Source: an uncultured Sulfitobacter sp.
GTDB lineage: Bacteria > Pseudomonadota > Alphaproteobacteria > Rhodobacterales > Rhodobacteraceae
Length of the DNA: 64,000 bases
Reading direction: 5' to 3'
Assembly (NCBI RefSeq): GCF_947500075.1
Contig: NZ_CANMQS010000003.1
Coordinates: 434,001 to 498,000 of the forward strand
Positions within the stretch are counted from its first letter, which is position 1. Every line of letters begins with the position of its first letter. Under the pieces are notes generated by a model that ran no database searches, was not told where the DNA came from, and saw only the letters and a program-made list of their open reading frames with translations. This document shows, piece by piece, positions 63,662-64,000 of the stretch. The translations under genes and the position numbers were made by a program.

Positions 63662-64000
63662 ATGACCGGCGCTTTTCAAAGCTTCGTGGTCTTTGCGGAG
63701 ATGCGCACGGGCTCCAATTTTCTTGAAACCAACCTGAATGCCTTTGACGGCATTGCCTGCCATGGGGAGGCGTTCAACCCGCATTTCATTGGGTACCCGA
63801 ACAACGAACCGATCCTTGGTGTGGATCTGGCGACGCGGGACAAGGACCCGCTTGCGCTGTTGCGGGCCGTGCAGGAGGATGCGATGCAGTTGAGCGGGTT
63901 TCGGTATTTCCACGACCATGATCCACGGGTGTTTGACGCGATCATAGAGGATCGCAGCTGCGCCAAGATCGTGCTGACCCGCAATCCGGTGGAAAGCTAT
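63662..64000 (+). CDS. Sulfotransferase, N-terminal part (cut by window end)
   Basis: At least 113 residues; the frame is open to the last base. The PAPS 5'-sulfate loop VVFAEMRTGSNFLETNLNAF and the 3'-phosphate block CAKIVLTRNPVESY are visible, so this is a bona fide sulfotransferase, of the Stf0-like type. Starts two bases past the GT14 stop, with GGTGAG upstream, and so is likely part of the same operon. Together with cysQ upstream it hints at glycan sulfation. Confidence 0.85.
   Translation, partial: MTGAFQSFVVFAEMRTGSNFLETNLNAFDGIACHGEAFNPHFIGYPNNEPILGVDLATRDKDPLALLRAVQEDAMQLSGFRYFHDHDPRVFDAIIEDRSCAKIVLTRNPVESY

Overview
The window is 64 kb of a chromosome from an alphaproteobacterium of the order Rhodobacterales, most likely the marine Roseobacter group. 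This rests on gene content and protein style: hrcA-grpE apart from dnaK-dnaJ, a malic enzyme fused to a phosphotransacetylase domain, a rimP-nusA-ylxR-infB operon, a lone SecA followed by an unknown membrane-anchored protein, an ABC-2 polysaccharide permease of the KpsM type, and many GTG/TTG starts in a moderately high-GC genome. Species-level assignment was not attempted. No rRNA, tRNA, CRISPR array, transposase or prophage was found.

Layout. 1-9.2 kb: end of hrcA, grpE, then convergent mutS; a GT61-type glycosyltransferase, maeB, a ribokinase-like PfkB kinase and an exported MsrA. 9.3-15.8 kb: a sulfotransferase-like gene, argG and ilvA in opposite directions, an SDR, and a divergent Hpt / REC-SpoIIE phosphatase signalling pair. 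15.9-23.7 kb: a forward run of hslO, CoA pyrophosphatase, CCA-adding enzyme, a short leader ORF with a hairpin, two ABC exporter half-transporters and an RNA methyltransferase. 23.8-25.7 kb: two L,D-transpeptidases around a CAP-domain lipoprotein. 25.8-33 kb: a 60-residue exported peptide, hemH with an NDUFAF5-like protein, comF, glutaredoxin and a Nit1-like amidase, a MarR regulator, ubiG, prolyl iminopeptidase and a short solute-binding protein. 33.2-33.8 kb: an AT-richer NYN-domain gene that looks acquired. 34-42.2 kb: rimP-nusA-ylxR-infB, a 44-residue small gene, mutT-argJ-parvulin. 42.4-48.6 kb: secA, an unknown anchored protein, a periplasmic binding protein fused to an OmpA domain, radC. 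48.6-52.9 kb: a tandem repeat with covarying hairpins, dnaJ, dnaK, alkB. 53-54.7 kb: a small AT-richer insert with a 38-residue basic protein and an XRE-ImmA pair behind a perfect 24-bp palindrome. 54.9-64 kb: surface polysaccharide genes (KpsM-like permease, cysQ, kdsB-like, galU, galE, two paralogous glycosyltransferases, a GT14 enzyme with a long extension and the start of a sulfotransferase).

How it fits together. Most of the window is housekeeping: protein quality control (HrcA, GrpE, DnaK, DnaJ, Hsp33, MsrA, SecA), translation and transcription factors, arginine/isoleucine synthesis, haem and ubiquinone synthesis, DNA and nucleotide repair (MutS, RadC, AlkB, MutT). The right end makes precursors (UDP-glucose, UDP-galactose, a CMP-activated ulosonic acid) and contains transferases. 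CysQ, which removes the sulfotransferase by-product PAP, together with sulfotransferase genes at both ends, makes a sulfated surface glycan a reasonable hypothesis. The most unusual items are the XRE-ImmA insert with its operator, the NYN gene, the leader ORF plus hairpin before the ABC exporter, the NDUFAF5-like protein without the usual SAM-binding loop, and the covarying tandem repeat beside dnaJ. All coordinates come from reading the sequence; no database search was run.
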